Positions 1-11,300 of a stretch of 64,000 nucleotides of DNA are shown here, piece after piece. The first letter of the stretch is position 1. Each line of letters begins with the position of its first letter. The stretch is from Siphonodentalium dalli (Eukaryota; Mollusca; Scaphopoda; Gadilida; Siphonodentaliidae). Made by a program: the position numbers and the translations under genes. The stretch spans positions 105,795,319 to 105,859,318 of the forward strand of contig CP136066.1 of NCBI GenBank assembly GCA_032622095.1. The letters run 5' to 3'. Under the pieces are notes generated by a model. The model was not told the DNA's origin and made no database searches. It worked only from the letters and a program-made list of their open reading frames with translations.

Positions 1-420
1 GAGGGACCTTGGGTGACTGGGAATCAGATTTGTTCAAATTGGATCACTGGGTCATTAGGGGCAGAGCCAGGGACATAACTCTAAAAACCAAAAAATTACA
101 TTTTTGTATTTTGATCATATTTGGTGTGGATGTTCCCTAGGTGACTTTCATTCAGATTTGTTCAAATGAGGTCACTGTGTCAAACAGTTGCGAAACCAGG
201 GCCATAACTATATTCCTCCTTGGTAATTCTTATAACGACTTCTTGTCTATAACCATTGTGCCGATTTAGTTTATATTTGGTATGTGGGGTCATTGAATGA
301 CTGGGGTTCAGATTTGTTCAAATGGGGTCACTGGGTCAAATTCGGGTGCAGGCAGGGCCATAATTCCCAAAAAAATAATAAAAAATTCAGGAACTCCTTG
401 ATCAATTTAACATACAAAAA
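1..420 (+). repeat. Array A, three diverged ~155-bp units
   Basis: Units carry TTTGGTRTGGATGTTCC, then GGTGACTGGGATTCAGATTT, GTTCAAATGGGGTCACTGG, and CAGGGCCATAACT. Starts of the GGTGACT block are near 14, 143 and 296. The units are non-coding and diverged. The array continues left of the window. Confidence 0.8.
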
Positions 421-683
421 AAATTATCACCCTCCCCCACATGACCCAGAACCCCACCCTGCCCCCAACCAACAGCATTCCACCCTATCTCATTTCCTAA
501 CTCACAGGATCTCCCCCACCAGCATATTAAGTCAATTGTATTAGCTACAGACAGAGAGAGTTAATATAAATACACACACAGGCATCAATTGAGATGTTTA
601 TCAGGCTGACAGGTGTGAACTTAATGCACCAGACAGCACTCATGCCAATGTGTGTTATTAAAATAAAAACAAATTATTGTTCT

Positions 684-1122
684 CTAACCTGAATTTAGTG
701 TGTCTGGCATTTGCAGAATGAGGTTCCCAGAGGGTGAATTTAGTTATGCTACCCTGCACAGCAGTCTAGCATCACCAAATACACTAGCCAGGGTTCTCAT
801 TCTGCTTAAGCCTCATCTTCTGGGAAGTATATAGGCACTTAAATTGACATTTTTACTTACTTTTTCCCTTCTATTTAGTTTCTATATCCCCTAATTTGTG
901 AATATAAAATGCATAATTGAGGTGCCCAGTGGGTGCACATCACCAACTTTAACTGGAGAACTTCAATCTAATGCTATGTCTCCCATAGCAGTTGAGGCCT
1001 ACACAGAATGAGGTCCTCAGAGGGTGAATTTGGTGATGCTAGCCCGCATTGCAGGATTGTGTCATTAAATTCACCCTTATGGGACCTCATTGTGCAAATG
1101 TCAGACACTATGTTCAGGCTTG
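684..1122. mobile_element. M4 foldback element, long form
   Basis: Ends are inverted: CTAACCTGAATTTAGTGTGT at left against ACACTATGTTCAGGCTTG at right, each followed inwards by GCAGAATGAGG hairpins. The 8 flanking bases (ATTGTTCT and GCTGTTCG) match at 5 positions, consistent with a decayed 8-bp hAT duplication. Confidence 0.65.
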
Positions 1123-1194
1123 GCTGTTCGAATATTATGTTCTTAACCACCAGTATCCAATTGAACTCATTATACCCTGAAAAGAAAACTTGGG

Positions 1195-1330
1195 GGGGGG
1201 GGGTATATTGGATTGAATTTGTCAGTATCTATGTCAGACTGTTTTCCCATCCATCCATCTGTCATTATGTCTCTATCCGTCCATCAATTGTTTTCTTCTC
1301 CAGATACATATTAAAGACCAAATGGGTTTA
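1195..1330 (+). repeat. Array C-type head remnant with poly-G
   Basis: GGGGTATATTGGATTGA followed by CATCCATCCATCTGTC and CCGTCCATC resembles the head found at 63005 (GGGGGGTATACTGGATTGA then CCGTC runs). No unit follows it. Confidence 0.5.
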
Positions 1331-1559
1331 AATATTTAGGTGTGGATGTAAATCCTTGTTTTGAACACAGCTGTAGGAGTAACACAATACATTGGTATCA
1401 CTGGGCAAATGTTTGTGCCATCATTAATCATCTTCATGTCAACAGGTCTCCCAGACATTCTTGTTGCTGATAGTGGCTTTATGAATGGAATTTTATCCCA
1501 TGTTTATCTCAGATACAAATTGCCTGTTTGAAAGATAAAGTTTATTTTTACTATTAATA

Positions 1560-1700
1560 TTAACCATTTCATGACCAGAGTTGTGCTGGTGAGACCCTGT
1601 GCTTGTGCATTCTCTTATATATGCTCCCATGGGAAGCCTCCCATATAAAAGAGAATGCACTGGCTTTCCAGGTCATGGTAATTTTGTTAAGGCAATAGGC
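1560..1700. mobile_element. M2 copy 1 (5' part only)
   Basis: TTAACCATTTCATGACCAGAG start, then one hairpin with GTGCATTCTCTTATATATGC against the inverse ending GAGAATGCACTGGC. The second hairpin and right end are missing. Confidence 0.7.
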
Positions 1701-1752
1701 ATCCAAATAAATGATGTATGTCATATTCTTGCAGGGATGTCGCCACTGTGTT

Positions 1753-1776
1753 GGGGGGGGGGGGGGGGTGGGGGGG
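1753..1776 (+). repeat. Poly-G tract
   Basis: Sixteen G, one T, seven G. Golgin-84 intron. Confidence 0.95.
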
Positions 1777-1804
1777 TGATTTACAGATTTGTTCAATGAA
1801 ATGT

Positions 1805-2430
1805 AATTTTTGAGCTCACATCTTCTCTAGACTGAATGGGTTCATATTTGGTGTAGATGTTCCCTAGGTGACTTACATTCATATTTGTTTAAATGAGGTC
1901 ACTCTATCAAATGGTTATGAAGGCAGGGCCATAACTCTTGCTCTCCATAGTAATTCTTAAAAACTACCTCTTCTGCTGTACCATCAGGTTGAACGGGTTC
2001 ATATTTGGTATGAACAGTCCTTGGGTGACCTGGAGTTCAGATTTTTTTTTCAAATGGGGTCATTGGTTTTAAATGGGGTCAACTTGTCAACTAGGGGTCA
2101 AGCAAAGGAAAGTTTTCCTCTTAATATGCTTCCTTCACACAGACCATCAGGTCTATTTTATTGATATTTAGTATGAAGGGTTCTTTGGTATCTGGGATTC
2201 AAATTTATTCAGATGGGTCACCAGATTAAATAGACTGGGACCAGGGACATAACTGTATGTCTCTATAGTAATACTTAAAAATGTCTTCTCAAGAGAGGTT
2301 GGACTATTTAGCTTACATATAGTATGGAGGATCCTTTAGTGACTGAGATTCAGATTTGTTAACATGAGGTCAACCTGTCAAGAAATGACGGGGCTATTGG
2401 GACTTCACTTAAAACATCTACCTTGGAACT
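1805..2430 (+). repeat. Array A, four diverged units
   Basis: Same units as 1-420, with GGTGACTTACATTCATATTT near 1866 and further GTTCAAAT or GTTAACAT blocks near 2040, 2190 and 2350, at a spacing of about 155 bp. Confidence 0.8.
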
Positions 2431-2529
2431 ACCTGACTGATTAATCTTGACATATATATGTTGTTTTCGGGTTCATGGATAATTGGGCTTCAAACATGTC
2501 TAAATAGTTTATAAAACGGTGCTTGTGAG

Positions 2530-2865
2530 ATTGGAAATTTCGAACAATTGAGAAAGTTTGAGACGTCAGTTGTGAAATTCTAACCTAAGACTTGGGAATC
2601 TGGAGCCCGGTCAGGAGGGGATATGTTGAGCTGGAGGGGGATCTGTAGTGTTCCATTGGTAATTTAAAGGTAGATATTCGCTGATCGACATGAAGCCTCT
2701 CTAGCCACATATCCTGTGTAGATCCGCTTCTTTTAAAGTGATTATGAAAAGTTCTGACTGTTATGGTCTCAAGAGTCCCAGTCTTATCAGTCTTTGCAGT
2801 CTGGTGAGCGACCCCACAGTCTTTGACTGTCTTGTACTCGAACAGAATATATGCAACAAATGAAT
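2530..2865 (+). repeat. Dispersed repeat following array A (copy 1)
   Basis: Shares an ordered set of blocks with 3925-4235, including CTCTAGCCACATATCCTGT, CTTCTTTTAAAGT and CAGTCTTTGACTGTCTTG. In both places it follows array A, so A plus this tail may be one element. Confidence 0.6.
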
Positions 2866-2934
2866 GAATTTGAGCCATGGAAAAATACAATCATGTGCTC
2901 TATTAACAATGCAAACTACATGGTAATTATAATG

Positions 2935-3174
2935 AAAATGAGTTTATGACTCATTGGTGAGTTATTTTTCCCTGTCCAGACAGCCATAAGTCATTTATTT
3001 CAATATTTGAACATTTGCCACAAATGAATATGAATCCTTCTGCTCCTCTATTATATTTTCATCTGTCCGTTATCTGCTCATTTTACATGAACACCCCTCC
3101 AAATGAATAATAGACCATTCAAATATTTACTTTTATAACGGATGAGAGAATCCATTAAGTAAAGAAAGGGTTAA
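2935..3174. mobile_element. M3 copy 1 (left end degraded)
   Basis: Shares ATGAATATGAATCCTTCTGC, AATAATAGACCATTC and the right end AAAGAAAGGGTTAA with other M3 copies. Confidence 0.7.
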
Positions 3175-3468
3175 AGCCATGTTGAAGTTTTGGGCTACAG
3201 TAACACCTCTCTATAGACCAAATCCCTCTCCACTATCGAACTGTCTTGTCCTGATTTTATCCAAGTGCATTTTCACTAAAAATTGCTTCTGTAGTCCTAA
3301 GCATCTCCATTCAGAACACTGAATTGTACTGCATTTTGACCGCCAGAAACTGAAACCTTCAGAAACTGATATGAATGCACATGGGATCAGTTTTAGTTCA
3401 CCTGAGATGGTGTAAACATTAGTTATTTAGTATCCCAGATTTATACAACAATTTACAAAATGATGTTA

Positions 3469-3485
3469 ATATATATATATATATG
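3469..3485. repeat. TA microsatellite
   Basis: About eight AT dinucleotides. Confidence 0.9.
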
Positions 3486-3654
3486 TAAGTATGATAAGTC
3501 TGAGAGAGAAGAGGATTTGACATCAAGCGCCGGGCGCTTATATGGAGCCATCTCCTCAGTTCACCTGAGATGAAGTCTCCTGTGGAGCTACAATCACCAC
3601 TCCTCGCCTGTCGTCCATTCATCAATCTGTCCGTCGACATCTTCTCCAGAATCG

Positions 3655-3915
3655 CAAGTCCGAAATTGAGTCATATTTGGTGTGGAGGGTCCTTGGGTGA
3701 CTGGGTTTCAGATTTGTTCAATTGGGATCACCAGGTCAAATTTGGGCTGAGCCAGGAACATAACTCTCCCTCAGTATTAATTCTTAAAACGTTTTTCTGC
3801 TCAAGAATCGTCAGGCCTATTCGGCTTATATTAGGTATGGACTCTACTTGGGTGACTGGGATTCAGATTTGTTCAAAAGGGATCACCAGGTAAAATAGCG
3901 GCAGAGCCAGGGAAC
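3655..3915 (+). repeat. Array A, two units
   Basis: TTTGGTGTGGAGGGTCCTTG and TTAGGTATGGACTCTACTTG head two units with the GATTTGTTCAA block. The second ends CAGAGCCAGGGA. Confidence 0.8.
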
Positions 3916-3924
3916 AATTGGGAA

Positions 3925-4235
3925 ATTATTCCAACCTAAGGGGAATGTGCAAAGGAATTTTATGAACTTGGGAGTTTCTTCAGTTGGAGGGGACAGGCTA
4001 TGGTGTGGGGAGTGGTCAGGGGTGTGCAGTTGAAAGTTTCAAAGTGGACACCCCCAACTACTAAAACGGAGACCCTCTAGCTACGTTCCTGTTTATAACT
4101 ACTTCTTTTAAAGTTATTTCGACAAGTACTGACTGCTGTGGTCTTCAGTGTCCCTGTCTTCTCAGTTTACAGTCAGATTAGCAACTCAACAGTCCTTGAC
4201 TCTCTTGTTTTGTACCATTGTCCAAAGTACTGGCC
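3925..4235 (+). repeat. Dispersed repeat following array A (copy 2)
   Basis: Second diverged copy of the 2530-2865 tail (CTCTAGCTACGTTCCTGT, CTTCTTTTAAAGT, CAGTCCTTGACTCTCTTG). Confidence 0.6.
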
Positions 4236-4511
4236 TAATCAGTTTTCTTTTGAGTGGATAATTGTTGGGATTATTGAAGAGATAACAGATACGTCAATAA
4301 GGATAGTGGAAATGTTCTGTTGTCATGACACGAGAATGTGTAATGGAATCTAAAGTAGGGTTCATAACAATTATGGACACAGAAATGCTCAAACACCAAC
4401 CAGGCCTTAAAGCAGGAAAAATGCCCCACGGCAATTTTAATGCTGTGGTATTAGATTCCACATGTTGCCACGGAATTTCCCACGGTATTGCTTATTGCCG
4501 TGGACAATTTT

Positions 4512-4952
4512 GAGGACTGGTGAGTTTGACATTTGCAGAATGAGGTCCCCAGGGGGTGAATTTAGTAATGCTACCCTGCACAGTGGGCTCGCATCACTGA
4601 ATTCACCCTCGAGGGACCTCATTCTGCATAGGCTTCATCTTCTGTTAAGTATATATAGTCTCAAATTAACCTTGTTTTTAGTTACTTTTTTCCTTCTATT
4701 CGGTTTCTATATCCCCTAATTTGCAGAAGATAAAATGCATAATCGAGGTGACTATTGTGTGAAAATCACCAACTTCAATTGGGGAACTTCATTCTGATCC
4801 TAGATTTCCCTTAGCAGTTGAGGTCTAAGCAGAATGAGGTTACCAGAGGGTGAATATGGTGATGCTAGCCTGCCGTGCAGGATAGCATCACTAAATTCAC
4901 CCTCCGGGGACTTCATTCTGCAAATGTCAAACATAATGTATCCAGGCTTGTC
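4512..4952. mobile_element. M4 foldback element, long form
   Basis: Two GCAGAATGAGG hairpins (4536-4628 and 4831-4923) around a shared core. The right end is TCCAGGCTTG and the left end is only approximate. Confidence 0.65.
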
Positions 4953-5245
4953 AGACCATTGCTATATAAGGCAAATCATAATTAATATTGTATGATTCTC
5001 AGATGAATATTGACAAAATCTTTCGAAAATCATTCCTGTAGGTATGTTTTGATATATGCTGTCCCCAATTAAAAATACTTGTATATTAACTTCAGACAAG
5101 CCATGTCCATTCAAAATTCACGTATAATAACAGTATTTTAATATATGCTTAAGATAATTTTCCTCATAGAAGGAACATAGTCTTGAGAAAAATGTTTTCA
5201 TAAATCTGTTGCTTTTGAGACATTTTCGAGATAACTATATTACAG

Positions 5246-5342
5246 ACTGAAGCTGTAGAAAGACATAGTCGGTTGGAGTCCGAGAGAAACGCACTTGCCG
5301 AATCGCTCACCGCCATTGAAAGGAAACTCACGGAGGAAAGAG
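5246..5342 (+). CDS. GOLGA5: Golgin-84 exon a (first in window)
   Basis: The acceptor is ATTACAG and the donor is AG/GTAAAT. The exon encodes a charged coiled-coil segment beginning TEAVERHSRLESERNALAES. It is 97 nt long and ends in phase 1, giving the first base of a Gly codon completed by the next exon. The upstream coding exon is not in the window, so the preceding intron is longer than 5.2 kb. A truncated M3 repeat starts within about 5 bases of the donor. Confidence 0.9.
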
Positions 5343-8300
5343 GTAAATCATCCCCCAAATAAATAATAGACCATTCCAATGTATACTTTTATAATTGATG
5401 TGAGAATCCATTCAGTAAAGAAAGGGTTAACTGTCTCAGTCCCAGTGGTGACTAATGTGACATTAAAATAAGCTGTAATGTAGCTAATCTTGTCAACATG
5501 CTGCTAAAAGAGATATATAGAGGATCTCCAATGAGTTATATCCCAACATAACGAGTTGAAGATCTTTTATGTCACATGAAAAAACTAGAGCTTTATAACA
5601 AAACAAAATCCTTAAAAGAAGCTTTAAAATGTTTACATTTACATACAGTAATGCTCTAAGTAATCGACTTCTTAACCACAGCAGAATTATGGGTAAATTT
5701 TCAGGAGAGCTTTCCGATGAATGGCAACAAGCCATATTTCCGACTAAATCCTGAAAAGTTACCCATAATTCTGCTGTGGTTAAGAAGTTGATTACTTAGA
5801 GCATTACTGTAGAACAATGAGAGGCTTCACAACCCTATCTGACAGTATTGCGCGCTCAGGATTGCAAAGAAAAATATATTTCCCAATTTGCCTTTTTTGT
5901 TTTTGTGTCTATTTTCGTTAGTGCAACAAAGTTGGACAAGAATTTTACTTTGATGAACAAAACTAATCATTGTGCATTGTCTGGTTTTTATTGTCATACG
6001 TGATTTTTCAAAATCAATGTTTTGTAATTTGTTTGGCAAACTGCCAAATTAGCGGGAAGCATGCGCTTATTGGTCACTAGTGAGATATAGACTCTGTGAT
6101 TTAAGGAAATATGTAATGGCTTTTTAATAATATAATAGGGGTTCAACAAATATTCAACAAAAAGAGGTTAGACATTTATCATGCAGGGTCTTAACACTGC
6201 AATGACAGGTTTGCCAAATTGACTACCTTTAATGAACTGTTAATGAAACAGGTAATCACTAATTTATTGGTAGGGCGTTCACTGTTCAGTTATCAAATTC
6301 TTGCTTCGAGTCTCTTCCTTTTTTGGCCCACCATGCGCCCTGCCAACAACAGATATCAAGTTGAGGCCATGAGAACATGCTGTCCTTAAAGGATTGAAAT
6401 GAGACACTAGACAACCTGGTTAGTGATGTCCTCTGAATCATGGACATGCTAACAACAACAGTAAAAAAAAAAAAGGGGAATGGGAGGGTGGGGTTCAAAC
6501 AAAACCTACTTTCTCGGATTTTCGAATCTTGCGAAAAGGCTTCAGCTCTGTAACATCTTGGTTAAGTCTCTTTGACAAAATAGTTTCCCTCTCCGACTTG
6601 CTTAATATGATAAGCATCATGGTTATATATCACATTGATGCCACTGCGGTTTCATGGTAACATTGTGAGTAAGTTGCCAGGTAGATGTTGCGAGATTAAC
6701 TCTGATTGATGATCGTATAATACTGCCCGCTAATCCTACCAATGGAATTTGTGTATCGATCCACATGTTCCATCATATCTATATTTAGCTACTGACCAGA
6801 CCTGTTAAGTTTTGAAAATGTCAATCCGGGAGATTTTTGCAGTAGGTATGCCCAATTTTGTTCATGTTCCAAAAATCATTTTTATGATGAAGATTACATA
6901 GTTTTTATGAGTTTCTATTTCTGTTTATTTTATAAATATATATACCTAAATAAAATGGTAATGAATGTCCTATTGGTAATTGTAATAGAGCTGATGTGAG
7001 TGGGAGGTACCACCATTGATGAAGAGAAAGCAGCAGACACTTCGTATAAACTAAGTGAAAATACTCAGAATTCCACTGGATACAACCGGATATGCGTGAA
7101 AACGAAAGTACAAAATCGGAATAAATTGACTCATCTTACTATTTAATCCCCAAAAGAAATGCACACTTTCCACCATTTGTTAACAAAATTAAGAAGCAGA
7201 AACTTCGTTTAAAATAAGTAAAAATGAACCCAAGTTACAAAGGTCACAACCAGACATGTATGCGTTCCACCAGATACGGCCGGATATACAATCGGACATG
7301 AGTTAAACCGAAAGTACAAAATGAACTCGTCTATACAGTTTTACCCGCAAACGAAATGAACACATCCGTTCGCATGGTTTGTGACTCAGTAGTTATTTAA
7401 GTCGCATTATTAAATCTATTGTTTATACTTTTACAACAGCTCGCACGGCTACGAAGGGGTGTGAACATTAATTAGTCTTTATTAGTACTGCTGATTAGTA
7501 CTGAATAATGATGAATATGAAATTACTCTTCATGTTACCGACGGCAACAGTACATCTGCACAATGCGGGAGAATTGGATGGTCTTCCGTGTTTTGGAGGT
7601 TTTGTCCATAGCAATCCGTGAGTCTCACGGACAATCCGTGAAACTTAACAGCTCTGCTACTGACTCAATAGGGCACGTGATCTTTCATCGGTTCTATTCT
7701 TAGCTTTATAAACAAACTGCCACACATGTATCTTTTAGCTGTCAGGTCTTAGCGACACAACTTGATAAATGCTGTCGCTGTACGACTCATTTTATTATAT
7801 TCTAATATATGTTTATATTTTCTTTTTATGCAAATGTATATATTCTGTCTAAAATAATTGAAACTTACAGGTCGTAATGTGCAGTTGAACAATCAGATGC
7901 AAATTCTCAAAAAGCAAATGAATTCTGCGAAGCAAGAGTTGACTGAATACAAGGATAAGGCATCCAGAATTCTTCAGGTAGGTTAATCTATGTAGCGGAC
8001 AGTGACAAAATAATAAAATAATTTGTTTTAAGATATAAATGTAGTCTGGGTGTGTTTTATTTGAGTGATAATGTGCTGTGGCTGTTGGACACATTCTCGG
8101 TTCACACTATATGTGCTCCAATTCCCACAGCACATCCCTCAATAAAACACACCCAAACTATATTCTTTGATATTTATATAGCTTTTTTACTTATTTATTT
8201 CCACAAAATCAGCTTGAAAGTTATTCTAATTAATTATCTGAAATCTGCCTACAGTTTGGAGATTATACCATGCAGCACAGACCATTAACCCATTAATATA

Positions 8301-11300
8301 CCTCTGAATTATTGATTAATTTCTCTATGGATACATGTTTATTATGTATTTTAAAAAGTCTGTGCAAGTATTCTATCAACCTCCTTTAGATCAACAATAT
8401 GTGTGATGTGGGTTTGTTTATTGGAGTATATCAAGCATAACCCAATTGGCAATCAACCCACCAACGAACATGATTTAGTTTAAAAAATCAGGCTATGAAA
8501 ATATTTTCTGATATATTGATCAGTGTATAGATAATATATATATATCGCTGGATAGGTTTAGTGGTCATTAGAGCGGATGGAGTATGGATACCGCGATAGC
8601 CATACACCATATGCCATCTGCTCGACAATAACATATCTGACATTGAATATATAAAAGAATTTCTCTAAAATTTCAGTCCTGTAAAAAAAGCGCGATTTAT
8701 TATACCCCCCTTTTTAAAAAAAGGGAGGATGTACTGTTTTGCTCCTGCTGTCCATCTGCCCGTCTAGCCATCCATCTGTCCGTCCGATGTCTGTTCATCA
8801 TAACTTCAACAGTTGTGCTCGGGTCTCAATGTAATTTGGTATGGATGTTCACCTATGAGGACATTCAGTAGAGAGTTCAATCGTTTTGTTCGGATTTTCC
8901 ATTCTAGTGTTATTCATCTTTGTTTATCTGGAAATGTTGGCTTATTGGTCCATCCGATGTCAGTTCATGTCATAACTTCAACAGTTGTGCTCGGACCTCA
9001 ATATGAAATTTGGTATGGATGTTCACTACTATGAGGAGATTCAATAGAGAGTTCAATTGTTTTGTTTGGGTTTTCCATTCTAGAGTTATTCATCTTTGTT
9101 TATCTGGAAATGTTGGCTTTTTGGTCTGTCCGATGTCTGTTCAGGCCATAACTTGAACAGTAATGCTCGGATCTCAATGAAATTTGTTATGGATGTTCAC
9201 CTATTAGGACATTCGATGCCGTGTTCAATGGTTTTGTTTAGGTTTTTTTATTCTATAGTTATTCATCATTGTTTATATGAAAATGCTGATTTTTGGGTCC
9301 ATCTGAGTATATCAGTTATAGGTATGCCGACACTAGGCGGTATGCCACAAGGGGGTATGCACCGGATGACAGTCCATCTCTTGTTTATTCTTCTGCCATG
9401 ATTTGTGAATCTCATTTATTTTCAGATGATCAGGGTTCATGTTGGCAGAAAAATCTTTTGGTAAATCTTTTGGCTATTTGTGAATTTGTTTGGACAAAAA
9501 GTTGTAAAATATGTCTAAATGTACATTGTACAGCGATTTGCTTATCAAGACCATAACTATATATAAAGTATTATCAATTGATTATGAAAGGACACACTAA
9601 TAGCAGCTAATTATCATTGTTTTGTTAAATGATCGTGTGTAACTTCTGGAAAATTGTTATCCAAACATGTAGACGAGCAACACTGATTAACTATTAAGGA
9701 GAGTTTATATTCTGAGAAGTGATAACGGACATTAAAGCATGACATTTTTTTGAAAACGTTGGCCAATTCCTAAAAAACAACGTGATCCCTGCAGGTAAGA
9801 GACTCCCTGTCTTACTCTACACTATAGGTGGCGTAGCATATAAAGCTATAAAATATTTTATTTTTTACAGTCGAAAGATAAGTTGATAGCGGGTTTGAGA
9901 GAGGGGTCTGGAGCCGCTGGAGAGGCTATGGGTGTATCCAGCCTCGAGTATGATGCTGTTAAACAGGAGCGAGATATGTTCAGAGAAGAAATACAGAAGA
10001 ATAAAATGATCATGGAGAGCCTGAGGCTCGATGTCCAGGTCTGTAGCATTCTTAAAGCTGTATTATGTCTTACAATGGGCCATGCAAAGTCAAATTCTTG
10101 TTTCTGAGGCCAGCGCGCATGGTCCTCAAACCCCATGTGTGTGTAACATTTTCATTGCGTTCAATCTGTCGGGAGGTTTTTTAATCGATACAAAATAATT
10201 GTGGTACAATTTTATGTGTACATGTACCATGTACGGTATACAAATTGCCTACGTCGGGATCAACCATCCATCATTCGTACTTGTGTCCATCAACAATATC
10301 CTTTGGCACACCCTACAGGTCACATCCCTCATCCGATCATCACCACACTTCATACGGATCTTCAAGGTGACATCTAGATGGGAGCCATCAATTTGTTCTG
10401 AAATTCATTAAAAAAAATCATAGCCTCCAGCAGCCATTCTTGGATTTCACATTTTAATCCATCAGCACACCCTGCAGCACACATTTTTTGGAGAAATGTT
10501 TGAAATGGAAAATAATTTCATCTACACATTACAATCCCATTACTGAAACTTTTTGACTTTCCTTCTTTATCATTCTTTATAGCTACATTGACACGTTCAT
10601 ATCATATAATTGTCAACATTACAAATATTATGTAGCTTACAAACACTAACAAACGAGAAGTTTACACAACACATTATTTCATAAATAAAATGTACATATG
10701 AGCTGTTTATCGATTTGTTTGAGACTACTGAAAGTTTGTTGTCATTTGATTTGTTTGAGATTGTTGAAGGTTTGTTGATATTTGTCAGGATTTGGAGGTT
10801 CAGATGCAGAACGAGAATGACACATCTCGAGAGAATATTATCTCACTCGAGGAACAGTTACAGAATGAGAAAACTCGGTGCTCAGACTCCGAGCTGGAAC
10901 TCCTTAAACAAAAACAGGTTTGTTCTCTCCCTTGGTCTCGTATTGTTAATGTACCAACTGACACTCTCCTTAAAAATGTACTATTCTAGATTAACGTTTC
11001 TCTATCTTTCATTTGGAACAAGCTTGGCTATTGTGTATCTGCCATTTGCAGAATGAGGTCCCCAGAGGATGAATTTTGTGATGCTACCCCAAACAGTGGG
11101 CTAGCATCACCAATTCACTCTCTGAGGACCTCATTCTGCTCAGGCCTCATCTTCTAAGAAGTACCTATAGTCTCAAATTAACATTTTTTTAATTACTTTT
11201 TCCCTTCTGGAAAGTTTATATCCCCCATAATTTTCAGAAGACAAAATGCATAATAGAGGTGACAAATGGATGAACATCACACCAGTCCTTTGCAGGAGAT

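Noticed and set aside
2585-2890. 101-codon minus-strand frame
   Set aside because: Overlaps a dispersed repeat with a diverged copy at 3925-4235 where the frame is not kept.
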